Shown: positions 17,365-26,014 of the stretch, piece after piece
Position numbering within the stretch: the first letter of the stretch is position 1
Layout: each line of letters opens with the position of its first letter
Source of the DNA: Gallionella sp.
Lineage (GTDB): Bacteria > Pseudomonadota > Gammaproteobacteria > Burkholderiales > Gallionellaceae
DNA: 64,000 nt
Direction of reading: 5' to 3'
Assembly: GCA_028714895.1 (NCBI GenBank)
Contig: JAQTLM010000006.1
Span: 84,817-148,816, forward strand
Program-made: the position numbers and the translations under genes
Notes under the pieces: generated by a model
Database searches by the model: none
The model's input: the letters and a program-made list of their open reading frames with translations, nothing else
What the model was told of the DNA's origin: nothing

Positions 17365-19614
17365 CTATTTTCGATCAACACCGCGTTTAAAATACATACG
17401 TAAAACGTACAGGCTTGCAACCAAGAAAAGCAATAACCCCAGTGCAATCAACCAACCCCGATGACGTTCAATAAAGAACCAGATGTCGCGATTTTGTTCG
17501 TCCAGTTGCAGTTCGTTTTCTGGGTCACTTAGATTGAGGCTCAGCTTTACCCCTTTTGCATCCAATACGGCAAAATCGCCTTTTGAAATATCCAGCGGCT
17601 CGGAAAAACGTAGCAATTGGCGGCTCACTGGAAACACCACTACACCTGAGCGATCACCGGCATGGACCAGTTGCAGTGTGGCCAGCGCACCCATACCAGA
17701 TCCATCAAAAATAACCCGCCCTCCGGCATCATGGACCGTCAACTGGCCATTTCCGCTCTTGACCAAGCCATTGACCGAAGACGGCGGAATCTCAAAAGTA
17801 ACAAAGGTGCGCTTTGGGGAAAATTCAGACTTATCGCTGAATTGAATATTAATACCGGAGGTTTTGGCAGACAGGCTGCTCAATATTGCACTGACAAAAG
17901 GCAAGCTTTGATCAGATTGTTCCAGATATCGAGCCGGAAGCACCACATCACCAGCATGCCCAAGCGTAGGCGGCAACATGAAGAATTGTTGGTAATCGCG
18001 GCGCGAAACCAGCCCTAAATAACTGGATGGCAGCATCTGCACCGGATAACTCTGCATGCTATCCGAACATTTACCATCATCACAGCGGCGGCGTACCTGA
18101 ACCTTCAGATAGTTGTTCGATGCGATACTGTACATTGGAATACGCGCAGAAATACGCTCGAGTTGACCGTCGGTACGCAAGAAACTCGCCGACAACAGAT
18201 TGTCATTCAGAAATACCGAAGCCACAGGTTGCACACCGTCCCCCATCGGGGATGCCACCAGATTTATCTCAAATCCTTCAGGCCATTTTCCTTGCGGCAA
18301 ATCACTTAGCTTGAATGGAACCGTCCATTCAACAGTCTTTTCGACGTATTTGACAGACTGGCTTTGGGGGAAATAGAAATGTGTCTTGTCCTGCTCGTCA
18401 TTAGTTAGCAGCAACGCCTTGTCGAGCAATTCATCCTGACTGTTCGCCACTTCGTGCCACATGGTGTCAATCAACGACGCACCTTGTGCCATATTGGGCT
18501 CATCCAGCAACAACACCGGTTGTCCGGCAAGCGACGAAACACGGATATTCGCTTCTTGACTCGCATCTTGCGCAAGCCACTGATCAAGTTGTGCGATCTT
18601 CCCCCAGGATGCCAAGCGTTTTTCCAGGCCGAGATCGGCAACATGGCTGATGGCTTCGCGCAAATATTGCCGTGTCCGCGCCGAATCAAACACGATTTGC
18701 GCCAACCCTCGCGGAGAGAGCGCACGCAACACCAGCCAAGCCCCAATTTGCTCCGGACGAGTAATCTTTAGCGGGACATGCTTTTCGGATGCTGCAGAAA
18801 AATCACTAAACAACGGCATAGTTTTCAACTCATCCGGCACCAGCAAACCATCGGCGTGAACTGTATCGCCCACTTTTGGAATAGTGACGAATTCCGGCTG
18901 CTGTCCTGTTTGAGACAGTGCCAAGGCCGTACGAAGCGCAGCTTCATACTGTGTTTGACTTAACACGCGCTCGGGCAGAAGTATCACGGGATGAAAAGGC
19001 AAAGTGCCCAACAGGGAGCGAATATCCCTTACCGATACGGCATCAAAGGTATAAATCAATCCGGTTTCTTTGGGATCGATAGACAATGCGTTGCCGCCTC
19101 CCGTATCGTGAACATCCTTGTTAATTCGACTACTCAGCACCACCGCGAAATCAAGGAACCCTTTCTTGAACTCAAAATTCTTCAACGGGATGGAAAGTAC
19201 AATTTCCTTCGCAGGGCGTGCCCCTCGAATTGGTGAGGCGGCGATGTCATTAGCTTTAACAGGATGTGAAAATTCATCTTCATTACCGGAAAGTGACAGC
19301 TTTGAAACCGGTACCCCATTCACCAGAAAACTCAGTACTGCATCATCGGTAAACCCGCGCAGATAAACGCCGCGCACATCAATCCGGATATCCTTCAGCG
19401 CCACGTCTTGCGGCACAGAAAAGAAAAAGTGCTGTTCACGATTATTATCGTGATCATTCAATGCCACAGGTTCAGTCAAGCCGAGATCATTCAGCGCAAT
19501 CACGCGGGTCGTAGGCGAAGCCACCTGCGTTTTTACCAACCACTCATGTTTCTCGGCAACAGCCTGACCTGGCAGTACTACCATCACAAACCAAAAATAA
19601 AAACGAAATCTCAT
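17365..19614 (-). CDS. BcsB-like periplasmic polysaccharide-synthesis subunit
   Basis: A 749-residue protein with an N-terminal signal peptide (ending PGQAVA), a long beta-rich periplasmic region and a single C-terminal membrane helix (about 712-735) followed by a basic tail. The organisation, the paired carbohydrate-binding-like segments (FFSVPQDVALKDIRIDVRG; LSDLPQGKWPEGFEINLV) and the C-terminal anchor match the BcsB family, the periplasmic partner of cellulose synthase. It sits seven bases upstream of nfrB as first gene of the locus. It probably guides the nascent NfrB product towards NfrA. Sequence divergence from true BcsB is high, so the role is inferred. Confidence 0.78.
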   Translation of the reverse strand: MRFRFYFWFVMVVLPGQAVAEKHEWLVKTQVASPTTRVIALNDLGLTEPVALNDHDNNREQHFFFSVPQDVALKDIRIDVRGVYLRGFTDDAVLSFLVNGVPVSKLSLSGNEDEFSHPVKANDIAASPIRGARPAKEIVLSIPLKNFEFKKGFLDFAVVLSSRINKDVHDTGGGNALSIDPKETGLIYTFDAVSVRDIRSLLGTLPFHPVILLPERVLSQTQYEAALRTALALSQTGQQPEFVTIPKVGDTVHADGLLVPDELKTMPLFSDFSAASEKHVPLKITRPEQIGAWLVLRALSPRGLAQIVFDSARTRQYLREAISHVADLGLEKRLASWGKIAQLDQWLAQDASQEANIRVSSLAGQPVLLLDEPNMAQGASLIDTMWHEVANSQDELLDKALLLTNDEQDKTHFYFPQSQSVKYVEKTVEWTVPFKLSDLPQGKWPEGFEINLVASPMGDGVQPVASVFLNDNLLSASFLRTDGQLERISARIPMYSIASNNYLKVQVRRRCDDGKCSDSMQSYPVQMLPSSYLGLVSRRDYQQFFMLPPTLGHAGDVVLPARYLEQSDQSLPFVSAILSSLSAKTSGINIQFSDKSEFSPKRTFVTFEIPPSSVNGLVKSGNGQLTVHDAGGRVIFDGSGMGALATLQLVHAGDRSGVVVFPVSRQLLRFSEPLDISKGDFAVLDAKGVKLSLNLSDPENELQLDEQNRDIWFFIERHRGWLIALGLLLFLVASLYVLRMYFKRGVDRK

Positions 19615-19620
19615 TGTGTT

Positions 19621-19926
19621 TTTTGATATAAAAAATGGTTACTCTGCTTTCAGCGAACAGCAAGACGCAAACATCTCGGCTTAACAGTCGAGATGCACTG
19701 AACTTTACGGGATGCTAATTATTTTTCCGGGAAATTAATTATTTTTTTATTGAGTGGTTTATCACAAATCCACTTGCTTGAATCAGGGCAAATTATATCT
19801 ATGTATTATTAAATATGACATAAAATTATAACAATTTCATGTCATACAAAGCCTTATATATTCATATAGATATAAAACAACCCTTCGATGAAATCACAAA
19901 AGCTCTAAAAAATTATCCAAGCTGTC
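19621..19926. promoter_or_regulatory. AT-rich divergent intergenic region between the nfr locus and grpE
   Basis: This stretch lies upstream of the BcsB-like gene (minus) and grpE (plus) and is far more AT-rich than anything around it. No gene was found. Two inverted repeats are visible: CATCTCG / CGAGATG at 19672-19695 and ATGACAT / ATGTCAT at 19815-19845. Either could be a regulator site for the polysaccharide operon; none matches an operator I can name. Confidence 0.5.
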
Positions 19927-19955
19927 CTTGAAATTACAAGGTCATGGCTCCATAA
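19927..19955 (+). promoter_or_regulatory. sigma-32 heat-shock promoter of grpE
   Basis: CTTGAAA at 19927-19933, a 14-base spacer, and CTCCATAA at 19948-19955. The match to the RpoH consensus (CTTGAAA, CCCCATnT) is strong. It lies 28 bases before the grpE ATG. Confidence 0.8.
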
Positions 19956-19983
19956 CAGGTAAAGTCAAAATTTGGAGAGCGCC

Positions 19984-20532
19984 ATGGAACAGAACGAAGC
20001 CACCCCACAAATCGAACAGCAAGCAACTCCGGCAAGCGCCGACTCCGCCCCGACAAGCGCACCGGAAGTCATGCCCAGTCTGGAAGAGATGCTCAAGGAA
20101 GTCGAGCGCAAGGCGCAGGAACATTATGACGCGTGGATGTATGCCAAGGCCGAGGGCGAGAATGTCCGCCGCCGTGCGGTGGATGACATCAGCAAGGCGC
20201 AAAAATTTGCCGTGGAGCGTTTTTCCGGCGAGATGCTGGCGGTGAAAGATAGCCTGGAAGCGGGCTTGGCAGTCACCACGGAGAACGTGGCAAGCTTCAA
20301 GGGCGGCATGGAACTGACGCTCAAGCAACTGTCCAGCATATTCGAAAAGTTTAACATCAGCGAAATCAACCCGGTCGGAGAAAAGCTGGATCCGCACAAG
20401 CATCAGGCGATCGGCATGGTGGACAGCGAGCAGCCCGCCAACACCGTGGTCAGCGTGATGCAGAAGGGTTATGCGCTGAATGACCGCGTGCTGCGCCCGG
20501 CGCTGGTGATGGTGGCGAAGGGCAAGGAATAA
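19984..20532 (+). CDS. grpE: nucleotide exchange factor GrpE
   Basis: GrpE releases ADP from DnaK and acts as a thermosensor. The 182-residue protein has an acidic, poorly conserved N-terminus, a long alpha-helical part ([38 protein letters not shown]) and the C-terminal beta domain with [11 protein letters not shown] and [20 protein letters not shown]. The ATG at 19984 follows GGAGAG. A TTG at 19972 is in frame but lies within the ribosome-binding site. It is the first gene of grpE-dnaK-dnaJ and the sigma-32-type promoter just upstream fits the heat-shock role. Confidence 0.97.
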   Translation: MEQNEATPQIEQQATPASADSAPTSAPEVMPSLEEMLKEVERKAQEHYDAWMYAKAEGENVRRRAVDDISKAQKFAVERFSGEMLAVKDSLEAGLAVTTENVASFKGGMELTLKQLSSIFEKFNISEINPVGEKLDPHKHQAIGMVDSEQPANTVVSVMQKGYALNDRVLRPALVMVAKGKE

Positions 20533-20540
20533 CAAATACT

Positions 20541-20566
20541 GTCATTCCGGCATAGGACGGAATGAC
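20541..20566. repeat. hairpin GTCATTCCG / CGGAATGAC between grpE and dnaK
   Basis: Nine-base perfect arms (20541-20549 and 20558-20566) with an eight-base loop and no T-tract. The arm sequence matches the outer end of the larger palindrome inside the ATP-grasp-like gene at 28102-28215, so it appears to be a short member of the same dispersed repeat family. Confidence 0.7.
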
Positions 20567-20574
20567 GGCAAGCA

Positions 20575-20601
20575 CTTGAAATAACCAGCGCCACCCCTAT
20601 G
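20575..20601 (+). promoter_or_regulatory. second sigma-32-type promoter, upstream of dnaK
   Basis: CTTGAAA at 20575-20581, a 12-base spacer, then CCCCTATG at 20594-20601. The -10 has one inserted base relative to CCCCATnT. It is 61 bases before the dnaK ATG and would let dnaK be induced separately from grpE. Confidence 0.62.
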
Positions 20602-20662
20602 TTAGGCGGCGAAGCAACAACAGCATTCAATCTTTACGCATTCAACTAAAAGGAAAAGCATC

Positions 20663-22603
20663 ATGGGAAAAATCATCGGTATTGACCTGGGCACCACCAA
20701 CTCCTGCGTGGCCATCATGGAAAACGGCAAACCCAAAGTGATCGAGAACGCCGAAGGTACGCGCACCACGCCAAGCATCATCGCCTACATGGAAGACGGC
20801 GAAGTGCTGGTCGGCGCGCCGGCCAAGCGCCAGGCGGTGACCAACCCGAAGAATACGCTGTATGGCGTGAAGCGCCTGATCGGCCGCCGCTTCGAGGAGA
20901 AGATGGTGCAGAAGGACATCGGCATGGTTCCGTACAACATCGTCAAGGCCAAGAACGGCGATGCGTGGGTCAAGGTGCGCGACAAGGAAATTTCCGCACC
21001 TGAAATTTCTGCGCAAGTACTGATGAAGATGAAGAAGACCGCCGAGGACTACCTCGGCGAACCGGTGACCGAAGCGGTGATCACCGTGCCCGCCTACTTC
21101 AACGATGCACAGCGCCAAGCCACCAAGGATGCCGGCCGCATCGCCGGGCTGGAAGTGAAGCGCATCATCAACGAGCCAACCGCAGCCGCGCTGGCTTTCG
21201 GCATGGACAAGCAGGAAGGCGACCGCAAGATCGCGGTGTATGACCTGGGTGGCGGCACGTTCGACATCTCCATCATCGACATCGCGGAAATCGAAGGCGA
21301 GCACCAGTTCGAAGTGATGTCCACCAACGGTGACACCTTCCTCGGCGGCGAAGACTTCGACATGCGCGTGATCGAGTTTCTGGTGGAAGAATTCAAGAAG
21401 GAAAGCGGCATCGACCTGAAGAAAGACATGCTGGCATTGCAACGCCTGAAGGATGCGGCGGAAAAGGCCAAGATCGAATTGTCCAGCGCGCAGCAGACTG
21501 AAGTGAACCTGCCGTACATCACCGCGGATGCGAGCGGCCCGAAACACCTCGCGGTGAAGATCACGCGCGCCAAGCTGGAAAGCCTGGTGGATGACCTGAT
21601 CGCGCGCACCATCGAGCCGTGCAAGATCGCGATGAAGGATGCGGGCGTGTCCAACGCTGACATCGCCGACGTGATCCTGGTCGGCGGGCAGACCCGCATG
21701 CCGATGGTTCAGGAGAAAGTGAAGGAATTCTTCGGCAAGGAACCGCGCAAGGACGTGAACCCGGACGAGGCCGTGGCCGTTGGCGCCGCAATTCAGGGCG
21801 GCGTACTGCAAGGCGAAGTGAAGGACGTGTTGCTGCTGGACGTGACCCCGCTGTCGCTGGGTATCGAAACCATGGGCGGCGTGATGACCAAGCTGATCAA
21901 AAAGAACACCACGATCCCGACCAAGGCGTCGCAGGTATTCTCCACGGCTGAAGACAGCCAGAATGCGGTGACCATCCACGTGCTGCAAGGCGAACGCGAA
22001 GTGGTTTCCGGCAACAAGAGCCTGGGGCAGTTCAACCTGTCCGACATCCCGCCCGCACCGCGCGGCATGCCGCAGATCGAAGTGACTTTCGACATCGATG
22101 CGAACGGCATCCTGCATGTGTCGGCAAAAGACAAGGCAACCGGCAAGGAAAACAAGATCAAGATCCAGGCTAGTTCCGGCTTGAGCGAGGAAGAAATCAA
22201 TCGCATGGTGCAGGATGCCGAAATCCACGCCGAAGACGACCGCAAGGCGCTGGAACTGGTGACCGCGCGCAACCAGCTCGACTCGCTGATCCATTCCACG
22301 CAGAAGTCGCTTAAGGAATACGGCGAACAACTGACGGCCGAGGAAAAAGCTGCCATCGAAGCCGCGTTGAAGGAAGCCGAAGAAGTGGTGAAAAACGACG
22401 ACAAGGAAGCTATCGAAGCCAAAGCCGAAGCGCTGGCGACTGCCGCACAGAAGCTGGGCGAAAAGATGTACGCCGCCGAGCAGGCCAAGTCACAGGAAGG
22501 CGGCTGCGGAAGCTGCGGGCCGGACGAAACCTGCTCCGACCAGAAGAAGGACGAAGGCGATGTGGTGGATGCCGAGTTCACTGAGGTGAAGGATAAGAAG
22601 TAA
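20663..22603 (+). CDS. dnaK: chaperone DnaK (Hsp70)
   Basis: DnaK is the ATP-driven Hsp70 chaperone working with DnaJ and GrpE. The 646-residue protein starts [20 protein letters not shown], has the phosphate loop [14 protein letters not shown], the [13 protein letters not shown] motif, and the substrate-binding domain from [17 protein letters not shown] onward. The C-terminus ends with the conserved [13 protein letters not shown]. Unusually, the linker just before it contains a cysteine cluster, [12 protein letters not shown] (about residues 613-625), where most DnaK proteins have a Gly/Ala-rich stretch. AAAAGGAAAAGC precedes the ATG. Confidence 0.98.
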   Translation: MGKIIGIDLGTTNSCVAIMENGKPKVIENAEGTRTTPSIIAYMEDGEVLVGAPAKRQAVTNPKNTLYGVKRLIGRRFEEKMVQKDIGMVPYNIVKAKNGDAWVKVRDKEISAPEISAQVLMKMKKTAEDYLGEPVTEAVITVPAYFNDAQRQATKDAGRIAGLEVKRIINEPTAAALAFGMDKQEGDRKIAVYDLGGGTFDISIIDIAEIEGEHQFEVMSTNGDTFLGGEDFDMRVIEFLVEEFKKESGIDLKKDMLALQRLKDAAEKAKIELSSAQQTEVNLPYITADASGPKHLAVKITRAKLESLVDDLIARTIEPCKIAMKDAGVSNADIADVILVGGQTRMPMVQEKVKEFFGKEPRKDVNPDEAVAVGAAIQGGVLQGEVKDVLLLDVTPLSLGIETMGGVMTKLIKKNTTIPTKASQVFSTAEDSQNAVTIHVLQGEREVVSGNKSLGQFNLSDIPPAPRGMPQIEVTFDIDANGILHVSAKDKATGKENKIKIQASSGLSEEEINRMVQDAEIHAEDDRKALELVTARNQLDSLIHSTQKSLKEYGEQLTAEEKAAIEAALKEAEEVVKNDDKEAIEAKAEALATAAQKLGEKMYAAEQAKSQEGGCGSCGPDETCSDQKKDEGDVVDAEFTEVKDKK

Positions 22604-22619
22604 CGGCGAGAAGTAACCC

Positions 22620-22701
22620 GTAGCCCGGATGCAGCGAAGCGGAATCCGGGAATATTTGCAATGTTATCCCCCCGGATTCCGCTTCGCTGCATCCGGGCTA
22701 C
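22620..22701. repeat. 31-bp perfect inverted repeat (REP-like) between dnaK and dnaJ
   Basis: Left arm GTAGCCCGGATGCAGCGAAG... (22620-22650) and its exact complement (22671-22701) with a 20-base AT-rich loop. Repeats of this sequence type are widespread in beta- and gammaproteobacterial genomes. It lies 29 bases before the dnaJ ATG and could fold into a very stable hairpin that lowers dnaJ expression relative to dnaK. Confidence 0.9.
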
Positions 22702-22730
22702 CGCTCTTCAAATTTCCTGTTCACCAACAA

Positions 22731-23855
22731 ATGGCTAAAAAAGACTACTACGAAGTGCTCGGCGTCAACCGCGATGCCTCGGACGAAGAAATCAAAAAAG
22801 CTTATCGCAAGCTGGCGATGAAGCACCACCCCGACCGCAACCCGGACAACCCGAAGGCGGAGGAACACTTCAAGGAAGCCAAGGAAGCCTATGAGACGCT
22901 GAGCGACGGGCAGAAGCGCGCGGCTTACGACCAGTATGGCCACGCCGCGTTCGAGGCGGGCGGCATGGGCGGCGGCGCGGGTGGCGCAGGCGCGGCGGGC
23001 TTCGATTTTTCCGACATCTTCGGCGACATTTTTGGCGGTGGACGCGGGGGCGGCGGGCGCAGCAATGTGCATCGCGGCGCCGACCTGCGCTACAACATGG
23101 AAATCACGCTGGAGCAGGCGGCGCGCGGCACCGAGACGCAGATTCGCGTGCCAACCATGGCGGAATGCGAAACCTGCCACGGTTCGGGCGCCAAGCCCGG
23201 CACCAGCCCGACCACCTGCACTACCTGCGGCGGACATGGTCAGGTGCGCATGCAGCAGGGCTTTTTCTCGATCCAGCAAACCTGCCAGCGCTGCCACGGC
23301 ACCGGCAAAATGGTCGCCTCGCCATGCAAGGACTGTAGCGGCAATGGACGCATCAAGCAACACAAGACACTGTCGGTAAAAATTCCTGCGGGCGTGGACA
23401 ACGATGATCGCATCCGCCTGTCCGGCGAGGGCGAACACGGCGTGAATGGCGGGCCACCCGGCGATTTGTATGTGGTGATCCACACCAAACCGCATGCGGT
23501 ATTCCAGCGCGACCATAACGACCTGCATTGCGAAATGCCGATCAGTTTCAGCACTGCCGCACTGGGTGGCGAAATCGAAATCCCCACGCTGGATGGCGCG
23601 GCGCGCATCAAGATTCCCGCCGAAACGCAAAGCGGCAAGCAATTCCGCCTGCGCGGCAAGGGCATCAAAGGCGTGCGCAGTTCGAGCTACGGCGATTTGC
23701 ACTGCCACGTCATCGTGGAAACGCCGGTGAACCTGACCGAACGGCAAAAGGAACTGCTGCGCGAGTTTGAAACGATCAATGCAACCGACAGTGGACACCA
23801 CAACCCGCGCGCCAAATCCTGGATGGACAAAGTAAAAGACTTCTTTGGCCAATAA
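22731..23855 (+). CDS. dnaJ: chaperone DnaJ (Hsp40)
   Basis: DnaJ delivers substrates to DnaK and stimulates its ATPase. The 374-residue protein has the J domain ([21 protein letters not shown] in KHHPDRN near residue 35), a Gly-rich region (residues 75-115), the four CxxCxGxG zinc motifs ([32 protein letters not shown]) and two C-terminal beta domains. The ATG at 22731 lacks a clear Shine-Dalgarno sequence, and a REP-like palindrome sits just upstream. The gene ends KVKDFFGQ; a second, diverged copy of this end occurs 76 bases downstream. Confidence 0.97.
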   Translation: MAKKDYYEVLGVNRDASDEEIKKAYRKLAMKHHPDRNPDNPKAEEHFKEAKEAYETLSDGQKRAAYDQYGHAAFEAGGMGGGAGGAGAAGFDFSDIFGDIFGGGRGGGGRSNVHRGADLRYNMEITLEQAARGTETQIRVPTMAECETCHGSGAKPGTSPTTCTTCGGHGQVRMQQGFFSIQQTCQRCHGTGKMVASPCKDCSGNGRIKQHKTLSVKIPAGVDNDDRIRLSGEGEHGVNGGPPGDLYVVIHTKPHAVFQRDHNDLHCEMPISFSTAALGGEIEIPTLDGAARIKIPAETQSGKQFRLRGKGIKGVRSSSYGDLHCHVIVETPVNLTERQKELLREFETINATDSGHHNPRAKSWMDKVKDFFGQ

Positions 23856-23931
23856 GGCCGAAGAAGCTTTTACTTTGCGGCGCAGGCTAACTTGCGCAGC
23901 AAGTTAAGGGCGCTAGCCCGGCCGTAGCCAC

Positions 23932-23958
23932 AAGGTCAAGGACTTCTTCGGGCAATAG
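23932..23958 (+). pseudogene. remnant of a second dnaJ 3' end
   Basis: Nine codons reading KVKDFFGQ and stop, the same as the last nine codons of dnaJ (23829-23855). All six base differences are at third codon positions, which points to a diverged coding copy rather than chance. The 76 bases between the two copies contain the hairpin AACTTGC-GCA-GCAAGTT (23889-23905) and no gene. Confidence 0.6.
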
Positions 23959-23960
23959 TC

Positions 23961-24008
23961 TGTAAGTCGAGACTCAGCCCGACATGTCGGATTAAAATCC
24001 GACCTACA
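23961..24008. repeat. palindromic repeat of the TGTAGGTCGG family
   Basis: An inner 18-base palindrome (GTCGGATTAAAATCCGAC, 23986-24003) lies within outer arms TGTAAGTCG / CGAC.TACA. It belongs to the same family as the repeat inside smc at 51286-51344, where the motif TAGGTCGG(G)ATT...AATCCCGACCTA recurs. It lies directly upstream of the VOC gene. Confidence 0.65.
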
Positions 24009-24026
24009 AAAGGGGTGGAGGCAACC

Positions 24027-24461
24027 ATGCAGATTAAATCGCTCGGCCATGTGGTACTCAAGGTGCGCAGCCTGGAACGCTCGGTCGCCTTTTACCGCGA
24101 TCTTCTCGGCATGAAGGAAGTCGCGCGCCATCGGGGCACGATGGTATTTTTTTCGCTCGGGCAGAACCACCACGACCTCGGCCTGCTGCAACTCGGCGCA
24201 CAGGCCGAACTGCCCGGCCCGCACAGCCTCGGCCTGTATCACGTCGCCTTCAAGGTCGGCGACTCGCTCGACGAATTGCGCGAATGCAAGGCTTACCTGG
24301 AACGGCATGGCGTTGTCATTCTAAGCAGCAGCGACCATGGCGTCAGCCAGTCGCTCTACATCAAGGATCCGGACGGTATCGAGATCGAGGTAGATGCCGA
24401 TCCCGTGCTGTGGCGCGACAATCCGGCCGCAGTGGCGACCGTCAGGCCGCTGAATCTATAG
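24027..24461 (+). CDS. VOC (glyoxalase/dioxygenase superfamily) protein
   Basis: A 144-residue single-domain protein with the paired beta-alpha-beta-beta-beta fold of vicinal-oxygen-chelate enzymes. Visible are IKSLGHVVLKVRSLERSVAFYRDLLGMKEV at the N-terminus (first metal-ligand His in GHVVL), the second His in GLYHVAFKV, and the C-terminal YIKDPDGIEIEV with the glutamate ligand. It resembles catechol-2,3-dioxygenase-like members, but the substrate cannot be told. The ATG at 24027 follows GGAGG; an in-frame GTG at 24015 overlaps that site. Confidence 0.82.
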   Translation: MQIKSLGHVVLKVRSLERSVAFYRDLLGMKEVARHRGTMVFFSLGQNHHDLGLLQLGAQAELPGPHSLGLYHVAFKVGDSLDELRECKAYLERHGVVILSSSDHGVSQSLYIKDPDGIEIEVDADPVLWRDNPAAVATVRPLNL

Positions 24462-24478
24462 GCAACCCTGCAAATCAC

Positions 24479-24503
24479 AACGCCCGGATCGGAGCGTTTT
24501 TTA
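24479..24503 (+). terminator. likely terminator after the VOC gene
   Basis: An imperfect stem AACGC / GCGTT with an inner CG-gat-CG pairing is followed by TTTTTT. It lies 18 bases past the VOC stop and before the convergent MBL gene. Confidence 0.5.
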
Positions 24504-24546
24504 CATCGAAGCCGCAGTTATTTTTTTCATGGCGCTCCCCCTGCTT

Positions 24547-25311
24547 TCAAAAAACAAACTGCTGACCTTGCCGCAGTTGCATCGGCTGAAAAGTACCGCA
24601 GTCATCCATGACTTCCGCCATGATGCGCTCTTCTTTGCCCGGTTCCATGTGCGTGATGAGCAGCTGCACCGGGCGTTGCAACCGGGCCAGGCCGCGTGCC
24701 AGCAGTTCGGCGGTGAGATGCCCGGACATTGCGGCGGCATGGCCAGCGGCATTAAGGAAGGTCGTCTCGATCATCAGGTAGCGCAGGTTTTCGATGCGAT
24801 TCAGCGCCGCCCAGAATTCCTCGCAATCCGTGGTATCGCCGCTGTAGACGAAACTGCCGGCACCGCTATCCACGCAATAACCCACGGCCGGCACTGAATG
24901 GCAGGCCGGCAGCGGCGTGATATGCCGATCGCCGATCTGCACCGTTGCGCCGCACGCCAGCGGAACAAAACAGATATACGGATTATCCGCATTCGGCAAC
25001 ACGCTGTAATCCGGCCACAGCTCGCCGTTCAGCATATTCTTCTTCAGCGCGGCAATGGTCTCCGGCAATGCATGGACATTCAATGGGCGCTGGCGCAGGA
25101 AGGCGGCGGCATCCGCCAGCAGCGGCACAAATCCGCTGTGGTCGAGGTGTGCATGGGTAAGAAAAATGTGCTCCAGGCGTGCCATGCGCTCCAGCGTGAG
25201 ATCGCCCGCGCCGCTGCCCGCATCGATCAGGATGTCGTCATCCAGCAAAAGCGCGGTGGTGCGCCGCGAACCGCCGATTCCGCCATAACAGCCCAGCACA
25301 GTCAGGCGCAT
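24547..25311 (-). CDS. MBL-fold hydrolase, class II cyclic-nucleotide phosphodiesterase-like
   Basis: A 254-residue metallo-beta-lactamase-fold protein. Metal-binding motifs are THAHLDHSG (about residue 52), the His in LPACHSVPAVGY, the bridging Asp in VYSGDTTDCEE and the His in LLITHMEPG. The N-terminus (LTVLGCYGGIGGSRRTTALLLDD) and overall order resemble the class II cAMP phosphodiesterase group. The activity is not certain; other phosphodiester or ester substrates are possible. It is the last gene of a minus-strand run with hupE, DUF190 and crcB. Confidence 0.72.
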   Translation of the reverse strand: MRLTVLGCYGGIGGSRRTTALLLDDDILIDAGSGAGDLTLERMARLEHIFLTHAHLDHSGFVPLLADAAAFLRQRPLNVHALPETIAALKKNMLNGELWPDYSVLPNADNPYICFVPLACGATVQIGDRHITPLPACHSVPAVGYCVDSGAGSFVYSGDTTDCEEFWAALNRIENLRYLMIETTFLNAAGHAAAMSGHLTAELLARGLARLQRPVQLLITHMEPGKEERIMAEVMDDCGTFQPMQLRQGQQFVF

Positions 25312-25326
25312 CGCAGCCTCCTGCCG

Positions 25327-26001
25327 TTATACCGCCGACAAATATATCCCGCACAGCACAATGCTCGCGCCGGCCGCACGGATGACACGCTCGCTCGCCC
25401 CTTCGGCCAGGCTCATAACCAGCGACTTGGCTATCGCCTCTTGATAGCCTAGTCGAATGGCTAGTAGTTTCATCAGGGCAGGCAGCCGTTGCATACCCAA
25501 GCCGAACACAATGCCGATAATGTGCAGAAACGCCGTCGCCAGCATGAAGCCCAGCGCATATTCGATTCCGGATGCCAATGCCGGCATCTCGGCGCCGTGC
25601 GCATGACCGTGCCACAGCGCGAACAGCCCAACTATGCTACCGCTCAGCCAGAGCGGCAAACGGGCCGATGCGGCGATCAATACACCAAGCAGCAGTACGG
25701 ACAACACAATGCCCTGCTCGACAAATGGCAGGCTGATGTCCAGCATCGGCAACGCGCCGCCCAGAGCCATCACGCTGACGAAGGTAAGCGGCACTGCCCA
25801 CACGGAACGCCCGCCCATCTGCGCCGCCCACAGCCCGACCGCCAGCATCGCGCAGACGTGATCCAGCCCGCTGGTTGGATGCGTGAGGCCATGCAGAAAA
25901 CCGCTGGCCTCGCCGACACCGACATGCGCATAGACAGAAGATGGCAGCAACACACCTGCCATTACAGTCAACAGAAACCGCATCAAAGCTGATTGACTCA
26001 T
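25327..26001 (-). CDS. HupE/UreJ family membrane protein carrying an in-frame repeat
   Basis: A 224-residue membrane protein with a signal-like first helix and the family signature HxxxGxDH seen as GLTHPTSGLDHVCAMLAVGLWA. HupE/UreJ proteins are thought to carry nickel, cobalt or related metals for metalloenzymes. The C-terminal end is unusual: residues about 176-195 are encoded by a 61-base repeat (25415-25475), so the last helix is preceded by an extra hydrophilic segment (LAIRLGYQEAIAKSLVM) absent from the typical family pattern. The ATG at 26001 follows GAGG; the longer frame to 26049 overlaps the DUF190 gene. Confidence 0.78.
   Translation of the reverse strand: MSQSALMRFLLTVMAGVLLPSSVYAHVGVGEASGFLHGLTHPTSGLDHVCAMLAVGLWAAQMGGRSVWAVPLTFVSVMALGGALPMLDISLPFVEQGIVLSVLLLGVLIAASARLPLWLSGSIVGLFALWHGHAHGAEMPALASGIEYALGFMLATAFLHIIGIVFGLGMQRLPALMKLLAIRLGYQEAIAKSLVMSLAEGASERVIRAAGASIVLCGIYLSAV
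25415..25475 (-). repeat. 61-bp novel repeat, copy B, inside hupE
   Basis: Read on the minus strand it begins TGATGAAACTACTAGCCATT, contains GGCTATC-AAGAGGC-GATAGCC as a perfect seven-base stem, and ends CCAAGTCGCTGGTTAT. Copy A (35564-35624) and copy C (35967-36021) share the outer sequence and keep the stem by compensatory changes. Confidence 0.85.
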
Positions 26002-26014
26002 GGCGCTAACCTCT

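Noticed and set aside
10737..19614. Prophage interpretation because NfrA/NfrB are known from phage N4 adsorption
   Set aside because: No phage structural, replication or integrase gene is present; these are host polysaccharide genes.
20642..22330. A 562-codon open frame opposite dnaK, and a 384-codon one opposite dnaJ
   Set aside because: Both lie antisense to perfectly conserved chaperone genes and have His/Arg/Ala-rich low-information sequence.
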